Of a DNA stretch of 64,000 nt, positions 35,118 to 43,424 are shown one piece after another. The stretch covers positions 4,274,501 to 4,338,500 of the forward strand of contig NZ_CP115160.1 in the NCBI RefSeq assembly GCF_027594545.1, given 5' to 3'. A program made the translations under genes and the position numbers. This DNA comes from Algoriphagus sp. TR-M9 (GTDB lineage: Bacteria > Bacteroidota > Bacteroidia > Cytophagales > Cyclobacteriaceae). How positions within the stretch are numbered: position 1 is the first letter of the stretch; each line of letters opens with the position of its first letter. Below the pieces are notes generated by a model, which saw only the letters and a list, made by a program, of their open reading frames with translations, searched no databases and was not told the DNA's origin.

Positions 35118-35696
35118 ATGAACCAATTTCAGAAAGCAATCGCATTGATCGATGAGGTCAATGCCGAAGATCCTACCAAAGAAACCCTTGACGGCAAAGA
35201 AATCTCCAAAGAACTCCTCTACTCCATCCGAATGACGGACAAACTGGCTGATTTTGAGCCTGATTCCTCCGAAGCCATGAAACTTGCCGTGCGTGCCCAG
35301 CACATCGCAAGGTGGAAAATTCCCAGATCGGAATACCCCATGGATAGGGTAGGATACCTGAGATGGAGAGAGGAGCTCAAGAAAATGCACGCTGATCTGG
35401 CTGCAGAAATTCTGGAAAAATCAGGCTATGATGAGGAGACCATCGAGCGGACTAAATTCCTGATCCGAAAAAAACAACTAAAAACTGATCCGGATACCCA
35501 AACCATGGAAGACGTCATCTGCCTGGTATTTTTGGAGTACTACTTCGAGGAGTTTGCAGAAAAGCATGAAAACGAAAAAGTCATTGACATCCTACAGAAG
35601 ACCTGGGCGAAAATGTCGGAAAAAGGACACCGAGCCGCACTGCAATTGCCCCTTTCACCTACAAGTTTACAATTAGTCAAAGAAGCCATTACCTAA
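35118..35696 (+). CDS. DUF4202 protein, nitrite-reductase-linked
   Basis: 192 residues, all helical by composition, no leader. Conserved-looking His/Asp/Glu positions occur in AQHIARWKIPR, KKMHADLAAEI and VFLEYYFEEFA, a pattern that would suit a metal-binding helical bundle of HD-like type; that is inference. DUF4202 genes are found beside nirBD in several bacteria, as I recall, but no role is established. It lies 13 bp after nirD and four bases before the sensor kinase, so it is within one operon. It could act as an accessory or sensor factor in nitrite reduction. Confidence 0.85.
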   Translation: MNQFQKAIALIDEVNAEDPTKETLDGKEISKELLYSIRMTDKLADFEPDSSEAMKLAVRAQHIARWKIPRSEYPMDRVGYLRWREELKKMHADLAAEILEKSGYDEETIERTKFLIRKKQLKTDPDTQTMEDVICLVFLEYYFEEFAEKHENEKVIDILQKTWAKMSEKGHRAALQLPLSPTSLQLVKEAIT

Positions 35697-35700
35697 CAAA

Positions 35701-37512
35701 ATGACCGGTACACCGCGATCGCTGGATCAAGAAACTTTTAATCGACTACGCCGACTCTATCTTATCGCCTTGGGAGCTATTGCCATCTCCTTGATCGCAA
35801 GCCAACTCATCATCCGAAAGTATCTCAATGATCAGGAAAACGATAGCCGGTTAGTAAATGTAGCCGGCAGACAGCGCATGCTCAGCCAAAAACTCAGCAA
35901 AGAAGTTTTGCAACTCGCCGAAGCTACCCGCCAAGCCGAAATCATCAGCCTCTCAGATACCATCCAAAACACGCTGACCCTTTGGGAGAGTGCCAATCAA
36001 GCACTTCAGGCCGGAGACGAGAACTTTGGATTTACTGCTGAAAACAGCCCGGTAGTCGAGGAAATGTTTTCCGAGATCAATCCCCATTTCGAAAATGCCG
36101 TTCAGGCCGCGCAGAATTTCCTGCTTCTAAAATCCGAAAACTCATCGGACACTACGAGCATAGCCTTAGAAGTCTCAGCGGTGCAAAACAATGCTAAAAA
36201 TTTCCTGGTGAAAATGGACGAAATCGTAAACCAGTACGATTTTGAGGCCAAGGAAAAGGTAAATAGCCTCAGAAGGTTGGAGCTATTGATCACACTTTTC
36301 ACTATGCTAGTCTTAGTTGGGGAGTTTTTGATCATCTTTTGGCCTTCGGCCAAAGCCATGAAGCAAAGCATCCATGAACTGATGGATGCTGAGAAAAAAG
36401 CCATTCAAATGGCAAAAAACGCTGATTTACTCAGTCAATCCAAAGAAAAAACAGTACGTGAACTAAGAGCGCTTAGCCAGGCAATGGACCAGGTGCTGCT
36501 TTTCGCCCGAATCACACCAGAAGGCTATATCACGCACATGGGAGAGAAATTCAGCCGGCTCTATAAGTACCATAATTTCAACATAAATGCTAAAATCTCC
36601 GATGTTCTCTCCACACAGGAAAATGAAAAGAACACCATAGATCGAATTATAGCTGAAAACAAAAAGGCAGGCTGGGAAGGCGAACTCAAAACCAGCTCTC
36701 GCACCGGTGAGGACATCTGGCTGGATGTATCCATGACCCCATTCAATTCCGATGAAGATAAGCAGGAACTGATCTTAATTTGCCTGGACATTACCAAGCG
36801 GAAGGAAGTCATGGAGGAAGTGGAGCGCCTGACCAAGGAGAGCTTTGAAGAGAAAATGCAGCAGCAAAAAATCGTCTCCAGACAGATTATAGAAAATCAG
36901 GAAAACGAACAAAATCGGATTGCCAAAGATATTCATGACGGAATCGGCCAAATGCTGACAGGATTGAAATACCTGCTGGAGAGTGTGGATCCTAGCGACC
37001 CGGAAAAAGCGGAAATCAAAATCATTAAGCTCAAAGAACTCACTTCCAATATTATCAAAGGTGTGCGAACGGCCACTTTCAACCTGACTCCCCCTGAATT
37101 GAAGGATTATGGGATAGTCCCGGCTCTCACCGAACTGACCCAGGAGCTTTCCAAGCTTACCGGAAAAGAAATCGTACTCTTCAACAAATCAGATTTCAAT
37201 CAACGTCTGGATTCCCTGGTAGAAATCAACCTCTACCGCATCACGCAGGAAGCCATCAACAATGCCATCAAGTATGCCGAATCCACACACATCATCGTCA
37301 CCATTTCCCACAGCCAAAACCTACTCAGCATCATAGTAGATGACAATGGCAAAGGATTTGACAAGGCAAAACTCAAGTCCAAACCCGACGAGGAAGGAGG
37401 AATGGGATTGACGTTTATGAAAGAACGGGTCAAATATATCAACGGACGCCTTTTCATCAATTCGTCCATCAATGAAGGCACAAAAGTCACCCTTAACGTA
37501 CCTTTAGCCTAG
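35701..37512 (+). CDS. NarX-like sensor histidine kinase with PilJ/P-box sensor domain
   Basis: A 603-residue membrane kinase. TM1 is at about 18-38. A periplasmic helical domain starts with the P-box RLVNVAGRQRMLSQ (50-63), similar to nitrate-sensing NarX/NarQ and PilJ-type sensors. TM2 is at about 190-212, followed by a helical linker and a PAS domain (about 265-375). Next comes HisKA_3 with phospho-acceptor His412 in AKDIHDGIGQML, and an HATPase domain with DNGKGF and GGMGLTFMKERV. The HisKA_3 type pairs with NarL regulators, and one follows 60 bp downstream. Location inside the nitrate island suggests it senses nitrate or nitrite. Its start lies four bases after the DUF4202 stop. Confidence 0.9.
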   Translation: MTGTPRSLDQETFNRLRRLYLIALGAIAISLIASQLIIRKYLNDQENDSRLVNVAGRQRMLSQKLSKEVLQLAEATRQAEIISLSDTIQNTLTLWESANQALQAGDENFGFTAENSPVVEEMFSEINPHFENAVQAAQNFLLLKSENSSDTTSIALEVSAVQNNAKNFLVKMDEIVNQYDFEAKEKVNSLRRLELLITLFTMLVLVGEFLIIFWPSAKAMKQSIHELMDAEKKAIQMAKNADLLSQSKEKTVRELRALSQAMDQVLLFARITPEGYITHMGEKFSRLYKYHNFNINAKISDVLSTQENEKNTIDRIIAENKKAGWEGELKTSSRTGEDIWLDVSMTPFNSDEDKQELILICLDITKRKEVMEEVERLTKESFEEKMQQQKIVSRQIIENQENEQNRIAKDIHDGIGQMLTGLKYLLESVDPSDPEKAEIKIIKLKELTSNIIKGVRTATFNLTPPELKDYGIVPALTELTQELSKLTGKEIVLFNKSDFNQRLDSLVEINLYRITQEAINNAIKYAESTHIIVTISHSQNLLSIIVDDNGKGFDKAKLKSKPDEEGGMGLTFMKERVKYINGRLFINSSINEGTKVTLNVPLA

Positions 37513-37528
37513 ATTTGCTAGATTATTC

Positions 37529-37556
37529 TACGTAAATTCTGTTTCTTTACTACGTA
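37529..37556 (+). promoter_or_regulatory. Two TACGTA sites before the response regulator gene
   Basis: TACGTA lies at 37529-37534 and 37551-37556, the second followed by TTTACCTAAG. This is a poor match to the right half of the operator and ends only six bases before the ATG. It may give autoregulation of the narL-type gene. Confidence 0.45.
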
Positions 37557-37571
37557 TTTACCTAAGCACAT

Positions 37572-38234
37572 ATGAACCCAATTAAAATAGTTTTAGCGGA
37601 TGATCACGAGTTGGTTCGCGATGGAATCAAATCCTTGCTGGAAAGTGAAGATGATTTTTTGGTCATAGATGAAGCCGCTGACGGTAAGGAAGCCTTAGCG
37701 GTAGTGGCCGAGCAAAAACCGGATCTGCTCATCGTAGACATCCGTATGCCGGTCATGAACGGACTGGAAGTCGTGAAGGAATTGACAAAATCCCTCCCCA
37801 AAATCAAAAAATTGGTTCTTTCCATGCACGATTCTGAAGAATATGTGGTGGAGGCCATCCAGGCTGGAGCGGATGGTTATTTGCTTAAAGGATCTTCGAA
37901 AAGCGAGTTTTTAAAGGCCCTGCACACGATTTCTGAAGGAGGAAAGTTTTTTGCAGGTGATGTCTCCGCGTATATCATCAACAACTTTGTCAATGGAAAA
38001 CCCAAAGCCAGCAGTAAGCCTGAGGCGCTGCCGGAAGAGCTAGCAAACCTGACCAACCGGGAAAAGCAGATTTTAGATCTCATTTTGCAAGGAAAGGGGA
38101 ATAATGAAATCGCAGAGGAATTGGAGATCAGTAAGCGAACTGCTGAGGTTCACCGATTTAATCTCATGAAAAAAATGAATGTGAAAAATCTAGCCGAGCT
38201 GACCACTAAGTGTAGGGAACTGAACATGATCTAG
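37572..38234 (+). CDS. NarL/FixJ-type response regulator
   Basis: 220 residues. Receiver domain (1-125) with acidic pocket ADDHE and phospho-acceptor Asp56 in LLIVDIRMPVMNG, the switch Ser/Thr in LVLSMHDSEEYV and Lys in YLLKGSSK. After a linker comes a LuxR-type helix-turn-helix (about 155-215; LTNREKQILDLILQGKGNNEIAEEL in two parts). It is partner of the upstream HisKA_3 kinase. By orthology of style to NarL it should bind heptamers related to TACYYMT, and the operator half-site TACTTA(T) found upstream of the island genes agrees with this. Confidence 0.92.
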   Translation: MNPIKIVLADDHELVRDGIKSLLESEDDFLVIDEAADGKEALAVVAEQKPDLLIVDIRMPVMNGLEVVKELTKSLPKIKKLVLSMHDSEEYVVEAIQAGADGYLLKGSSKSEFLKALHTISEGGKFFAGDVSAYIINNFVNGKPKASSKPEALPEELANLTNREKQILDLILQGKGNNEIAEELEISKRTAEVHRFNLMKKMNVKNLAELTTKCRELNMI

Positions 38235-38259
38235 AATCCATGAGAAAATAAGTAGTCTT

Positions 38260-38298
38260 AAAATCCATCTTGCGCCAAACTAGATGGATTTTTATTTT
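38260..38298 (+). terminator. Terminator of the two-component genes
   Basis: AAAATCCATCT pairs with AGATGGATTTT and is followed by a T-rich tail. It separates the nirB-to-regulator unit from the transporter, which has its own operator. Confidence 0.8.
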
Positions 38299-38300
38299 TG

Positions 38301-38349
38301 TACGTAAATAAATTACGTACTATTTGGATTAAATACGTATTTATACTTA
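38301..38349 (+). promoter_or_regulatory. Operator cluster of the nitrate transporter gene
   Basis: TACGTA occurs at 38301 and 38314, and the complete 16-mer TACGTA-TTTA-TACTTA at 38334-38349, overlapping a TACTTTTA -7-like element. The 16-mer is identical to those of nirB and moeA and ends 26 bp before the ATG. Confidence 0.7.
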
Positions 38350-38375
38350 CTTTTAGACATCTAAAAATAAGTATT

Positions 38376-39800
38376 ATGGAATCACTACTTACCCACAAAG
38401 CAACTAGACTAAATCTTTTAGATTTCAAGAGCATTCCGATCCGGACTTTCTGGATCACCTCTATTGCATTCTTCACCTGCTTTTTCGCATGGTTTGGCAT
38501 AGTCCCATTCATGCCAGACGTAGTCAAGGACCTCGGACTCACGCCATCCCAAAAATGGAACGCTACCGTATTGGCAGTAGCGGGCACGGTTTTCGCCAGA
38601 TTACTCATCGGAAAACTATGTGACAAGTACGGCCCCAGGCTTTGTTACACCTGGCTTTTGATCCTAGGCTCTATTCCTGTGATCGCCAGCGGACTGGTGC
38701 AGACGCCTATGCAGTTTTACATTTGCCGTTTGCTGACAGGCTTTATCGGCGCTTCTTTCGTCATCACCCAAGTTCATACCTCGCTCATGTTTGCCTCCAA
38801 TGTAGTTGGCACGGCGAATGCCACTTCTGCTGGCTGGGGAAATCTAGGCGGTGGAGCCAATAGATTGGGAATGCCGATCATTGCCGCCATAGTGATTGGT
38901 CTGGGAGTAGCTGAGGCTGACGCTTGGAGGTATGCCATGGTCATTGCTGGAGTAGTTTGCTTCAGCATGGGACTGGTGTACTACTTCTTCACCAAAGACA
39001 CCCCTGAAGGAAACTTCAAAGAACTAGAGGAAAAGGGAGAAAAAGTGCCTACCACAAAAAAAGACAAGGTGGGATTCTCTACCGCAATCAAAGATTACCG
39101 GGTTTGGCTCCTTTTTTTCGTGTATGCCGCTAGTTTCGGCATAGAGCTGACCGTGTATGGCACCATGGATGATTACTTGCAAAACACCTTTCAGCTGGAG
39201 CGACTCACTGCCGGCAACATAGTTCTATCTTTTGCGCTGATGAATATTTTTGCCAGAACACTGGGAGGATACTTTGGCGACAAGTTTGGTAAACTACGCG
39301 GTCTCAAAGGTAGAGTATGGTTCTTGGCAGCCATATTAATTGTGGAAGGGTTAATGCTTAGTTTATTCTCTTTAGCCACAGGAATATTCGTTGGTTTTGC
39401 CTTACTGATTGCATTTAGCCTATCCGTACAGATGGCAGAAGGAGCCACCTTTTCCGTGGTGCCTTTCGTGAATAGAAAAGCCATTGGATCCATATCGGGA
39501 ATAGTAGGAGCAGGAGGGAATTTCGGAGCCTTTTTGGCAGCACTTTTTCTCAGTTCCAAATCAGCAGTGGCCGAAAAAGCTGCTCTGATTGCCAGTGAAT
39601 CACTCAGTGCTGAAGCTGCTGCCGCCGCTCAGTCTGCTGCTGCCGCCAGCGCAGTATCTGCGGGGTATTTGATCATAGGCGGCATGATTGTAGTTTCCGG
39701 AGTGATAGCCTTGGCCATTCGATTCAGCACAGCCGATGAAAAAGTAGCCGAAGTAGAATTAAGTAAACTGCAGCCTGAATTAGTACGCGCAGATAATTAA
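38376..39800 (+). CDS. narK: Nitrate/nitrite MFS transporter (NarK/NasA family)
   Basis: 474 residues and 12 predicted membrane segments. It has two NNP-family nitrate signature motifs, GWGNLGGGANRLG (about 152-165) and VGAGGNFGAF (about 376-385). The ATG at 38376 is used: an upstream in-frame ATG would place the start inside the operator. An Ala-rich stretch (AEAAAAAQSAAAASAVSAG) lies between the last two helices and is unusual. It is expected to import nitrate at the inner membrane and possibly export nitrite. It lies immediately upstream of the nitrate reductase, with 48 bp between. Confidence 0.94.
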   Translation: MESLLTHKATRLNLLDFKSIPIRTFWITSIAFFTCFFAWFGIVPFMPDVVKDLGLTPSQKWNATVLAVAGTVFARLLIGKLCDKYGPRLCYTWLLILGSIPVIASGLVQTPMQFYICRLLTGFIGASFVITQVHTSLMFASNVVGTANATSAGWGNLGGGANRLGMPIIAAIVIGLGVAEADAWRYAMVIAGVVCFSMGLVYYFFTKDTPEGNFKELEEKGEKVPTTKKDKVGFSTAIKDYRVWLLFFVYAASFGIELTVYGTMDDYLQNTFQLERLTAGNIVLSFALMNIFARTLGGYFGDKFGKLRGLKGRVWFLAAILIVEGLMLSLFSLATGIFVGFALLIAFSLSVQMAEGATFSVVPFVNRKAIGSISGIVGAGGNFGAFLAALFLSSKSAVAEKAALIASESLSAEAAAAAQSAAAASAVSAGYLIIGGMIVVSGVIALAIRFSTADEKVAEVELSKLQPELVRADN

Positions 39801-39848
39801 CTTTAGCCATACTCCCAAAATAGATCTTCCAGCATTGAAGGTTTTCAA

Positions 39849-42800
39849 GTGGATGAGCTATTTTGTTCTAAACCTATTTACCATCGTAATTGTCAATTTG
39901 TGATCCCTGATAAAAAAGTCAAAACCACCTGTTCCTACTGCGGAGTCGGCTGCGGCATCGTGGCGGGAGTAGACGCCCAGCAAAAAGTACAGGTCGAAGG
40001 AGACAAAGATCACCCCGTAAACCAAGGCATGCTTTGTTCCAAAGGCATGAATCTCCACTACGTAGTCAATGACACTTCGGATAGAATCCTCCATCCTGAA
40101 ATGCGCTGGAGCAGATCTCACCCTCGCGAGCGCGTGAGTTGGGATGATGCCCTGGATAGAGCGGCGGGGGTTTTCAAGTCATTGATTCAAAAACATGGAC
40201 CGAAAAGTGTAGGTTTTTACGTTTCAGGGCAATGTCTGACGGAGGAATATTATGTAGTCAATAAATTGACAAAAGGCTTTCTGGGTACAAATAACATTGA
40301 TACCAACAGCCGACTTTGTATGAGTTCGGCGGTAGTAGCATACAAAAAAACCTTTGGGGAAGACTCCGTGCCGATTTCCTACGAGGATATAGAATTGGCA
40401 GATGCCTTTCTCATTGCTGGCGCAAATCCTGCCTGGTGTCATCCTATCCTATTCCGAAGGCTGGAAAAGCATAAGGAGAAAAACCCAAATGTGAAAATCA
40501 TTGTGGTAGATCCTAGAAAAACCGACTCGGCTAGTTTCGCAGATATTCACCTTCAGATCATCCCGGGAACAGACATCATTTTATACAATGCCATCGGCAA
40601 GCGAATTATTGATATCGGTCTAGCTGACAAGGCGTTCATTGAAAAACACACCGAAAACTACCTGAAATACCGCAAGCAAGTGATGGCCACATCGCTAAAA
40701 GAAGCCTCCAAACTCTGCGGTATCTCTGTGGATGAAATCAAACAAGTGGCTGAAATCATCGGAGAATCCAAAGGCTTTATCAGCATGTGGGCCATGGGAT
40801 TGAACCAAAGTGCCGTAGGAACTGACAAGAATTTCTCTCTGCTAAACCTTTCTTTGGTGACCGGAAGAATCGGAAAACCAGGCAACGGGCCATTTTCTCT
40901 GACAGGTCAGCCCAACGCCATGGGAGGACGTGAAGTAGGGGGCATGGCCAGTCTTTTGGCGGCCCATAAGGAACTTAGCAACCCTATACACCGGCAGGAG
41001 GTGGCTAACTTCTGGGGAGTGCATGAGATTTCTGCGGAGCCCGGCTATTCTGCCACGGAAATGTTTGATGCACTGGAAAGTGGAGAAATGAAGGCCATTT
41101 GGATCATCTGCACCAATCCGCTGGTGAGCCTCCCCAATTCCAAAAAAATCGAAAAGGCCTTGAAAAATGCCAAGTTCGTGGTGGTTCAGGATATATCGCA
41201 CAAAGCCGATACTGTAGCGTATGCAGACCTGGTACTTCCAGCCGCCGGATGGCTGGAAAAGGAGGGTACCATGACCAATTCCGAACGGAGAATCTCCTAT
41301 TTGAATAAAGGTATCAACCCTCCAGGTGAGGCCAGAGCAGATGTGGAAATCCTCTGTGATTTCGCCAAAAGAATGGGTTTCAGAGGTTTTAACTTTTCAA
41401 ACTCTGAGGAAATCTACGAGGAGTACTGTGCAATGACCAAGGGGACAAACATTGATATTTCATACCTGAATTACGATAGACTGAAAAACGAGGGTACTTT
41501 CCAATGGCCCGTACCGGAATACCGCCATGCAGGAACGCCCAGGCTTTTTTCCGATAGAAAATTTTACACCCCAAGCCAAAAAGCGGTATTCAATATTCCC
41601 GCACAGATCAGCAATACCTCAGAGCAAACCAGTAAGGAATACCCACTGATTCTCACTACAGGACGTGTGCGCGACCAGTGGCATACCATGACCAAGACCG
41701 GGAAAGTTTCCCGACTTCGCACACATTACCCAAGTCCTGTCTTGGAGATCAATCCCATAGATGCCTACCTGGATAAGGTGAAAGATGGTGATGTAGTGGA
41801 AGTAAAAAGCAAAAACGGAATGGTACGGGTGAAAGCCAAACTGTCCAAAGCTATCCGCGAAGGCGTGGTATTTCTCCCAATGCACTGGGGCAAGCAGCTG
41901 CAAAGTGACCTCAACCGTGCAAACAATCTCACCAAAACCGTAGTAGATCCTCAATCCAAGGAACCGGATTTCAAGTTTACTACAGTATCCGTTTCCAAGT
42001 ATAAAAAAGCGAAGGAAAAAATCGTGGTGGTAGGAGCCGGAGCGGCAGCATTTCGTTTCATTCAAAACTATAGAGAGCATAACGAAACAGATGAAATCCA
42101 TGTGTTTTCCAAAGAACCTCATCCATTCTACAATCGGGTACTATTGCCGGAATATGTGACTGAGGAACTCACCTGGGAGCAACTACAAAAAATCAAAGAG
42201 CAAGAGCTCAAAAAGCTGAAAATCAGCTTACACACGGAGCTTTCTGTAGAAAAAATCGATCCCGAACTTCAATTAGTAGTTGACGATAAAGGACAGGAAT
42301 ACTCCTTTGATAAGTTGATTTTGGCGACAGGAAGCCGGGCTTTTATCCCAAAAGATGCGCAGCTGGATCTGCCTGGGCGCTTTACCATGCGAAGTAAAAT
42401 TGATGCGGATCGATTCAAAGATTACTTAGACGCTACCCATTTACCCCCGGAAAACCAGCATGTGGTTATCATCGGAGGTGGATTGCTGGGACTAGAGCTG
42501 GCGGCAGCTTTGCAGCACAATCGAGTCAAAGTGACCATCGTGCAGCGAGCATCCCGGCTGATGGAGCGACAGCTGGATGAGGTTTCCAGCAAACTGCTTT
42601 CCCTAGACGTGCAGGAGCGGGGAATTCATGTGTACTTTGACAATGAGGTGAGCACTGTTTTCGATGATGAGGAACACAAATCACTCTCCATCACCCTGAA
42701 AAGCGGAAAAATCATTTATGCCAATGCGGTGGTGTATGCCATAGGTACCCAACCAAATATTAAAATCGCAAGGGACAACGGCATCATCTGTGGACGAGGC

Positions 42801-43424
42801 ATCAAGGTCAACCAGCATTTGCAGACCAATTACCCAAACATATTCGCCATAGGTGAGATCGCAGAATTCGAGAATCAGCTGTTTGGGATCACCTCCGCTG
42901 CTGAGGAGCAGGCCATGGTATTAGCCAATTACATTGCAGGAGATGTGAGCAGCATCTATTCCGGTTCCGTATTGATGAATATTCTAAAATTCAAAGATTT
43001 GGAACTGTGCAGCATTGGAGACATCAGCATTCCCGAAAATGACGACAGTTACGAGGAAATCATATTTACCGATATCAGTCGACGCTATTACAAAAAGTGC
43101 ATTGTCAAAGATGATCTGTTGGTAGGGGCAGTGCTGATGGGAGATAAAAATGAATTTGCTGAATTCAAATCCCTGATTGAAAACAAAATTGAACTCTCCG
43201 AAAAACGTAAATCCTTACTGATGGGATCCTCGGATACCCGACCGGTTATTGGGAAATTAGTTTGTAGCTGTAGCCGTGTAGGTGAGGGAAACATCAAGGA
43301 AGCAATTGCAGACGGCTGCACAGATTTTACCGCACTTTGTCAGCAAACTGGAGCTGGACTGGGCTGTGGCAGCTGCAAAACGGAGGTTAGGGAGATTCTT
43401 CACCAATCAAAAGTACTGGTATGA
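39849..43424 (+). CDS. nasA: Assimilatory nitrate reductase, fused NasA + NAD(P)H/FAD + BFD domains
   Basis: 1191 residues in three modules. 1-715: molybdopterin reductase with N-terminal 4Fe-4S ligands Cys28, Cys31, Cys35, Cys63, and Cys157 (NSRLCMSSAV) in the region of the molybdenum ligand. 720-1130: FAD/NAD(P)-binding module of NirB type (VVVGAGAAAFRF, VVIIGGGLLGLELAAAL). 1136-1190: BFD-like [2Fe-2S] domain with C-S-C and GLGCGSCKTE. The fusion joins catalysis and an NAD(P)H electron entry in one chain. There is no ATG: the frame is open from a TAG at 39804, and GTG at 39849 or 39900 are the only reasonable starts. The stop overlaps the next gene as ATGA. Confidence 0.9.
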   Translation: MDELFCSKPIYHRNCQFVIPDKKVKTTCSYCGVGCGIVAGVDAQQKVQVEGDKDHPVNQGMLCSKGMNLHYVVNDTSDRILHPEMRWSRSHPRERVSWDDALDRAAGVFKSLIQKHGPKSVGFYVSGQCLTEEYYVVNKLTKGFLGTNNIDTNSRLCMSSAVVAYKKTFGEDSVPISYEDIELADAFLIAGANPAWCHPILFRRLEKHKEKNPNVKIIVVDPRKTDSASFADIHLQIIPGTDIILYNAIGKRIIDIGLADKAFIEKHTENYLKYRKQVMATSLKEASKLCGISVDEIKQVAEIIGESKGFISMWAMGLNQSAVGTDKNFSLLNLSLVTGRIGKPGNGPFSLTGQPNAMGGREVGGMASLLAAHKELSNPIHRQEVANFWGVHEISAEPGYSATEMFDALESGEMKAIWIICTNPLVSLPNSKKIEKALKNAKFVVVQDISHKADTVAYADLVLPAAGWLEKEGTMTNSERRISYLNKGINPPGEARADVEILCDFAKRMGFRGFNFSNSEEIYEEYCAMTKGTNIDISYLNYDRLKNEGTFQWPVPEYRHAGTPRLFSDRKFYTPSQKAVFNIPAQISNTSEQTSKEYPLILTTGRVRDQWHTMTKTGKVSRLRTHYPSPVLEINPIDAYLDKVKDGDVVEVKSKNGMVRVKAKLSKAIREGVVFLPMHWGKQLQSDLNRANNLTKTVVDPQSKEPDFKFTTVSVSKYKKAKEKIVVVGAGAAAFRFIQNYREHNETDEIHVFSKEPHPFYNRVLLPEYVTEELTWEQLQKIKEQELKKLKISLHTELSVEKIDPELQLVVDDKGQEYSFDKLILATGSRAFIPKDAQLDLPGRFTMRSKIDADRFKDYLDATHLPPENQHVVIIGGGLLGLELAAALQHNRVKVTIVQRASRLMERQLDEVSSKLLSLDVQERGIHVYFDNEVSTVFDDEEHKSLSITLKSGKIIYANAVVYAIGTQPNIKIARDNGIICGRGIKVNQHLQTNYPNIFAIGEIAEFENQLFGITSAAEEQAMVLANYIAGDVSSIYSGSVLMNILKFKDLELCSIGDISIPENDDSYEEIIFTDISRRYYKKCIVKDDLLVGAVLMGDKNEFAEFKSLIENKIELSEKRKSLLMGSSDTRPVIGKLVCSCSRVGEGNIKEAIADGCTDFTALCQQTGAGLGCGSCKTEVREILHQSKVLV

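Noticed and set aside
38298..38375. Upstream ATG for the nitrate transporter
   Set aside because: It would place the start inside the shared operator and add a charged extension before the first conserved helix.
41619..42122. 167-codon minus-strand frame opposite nasA
   Set aside because: It is a shadow of the conserved reductase frame; the Cys- and His-rich translation reflects antisense codons.
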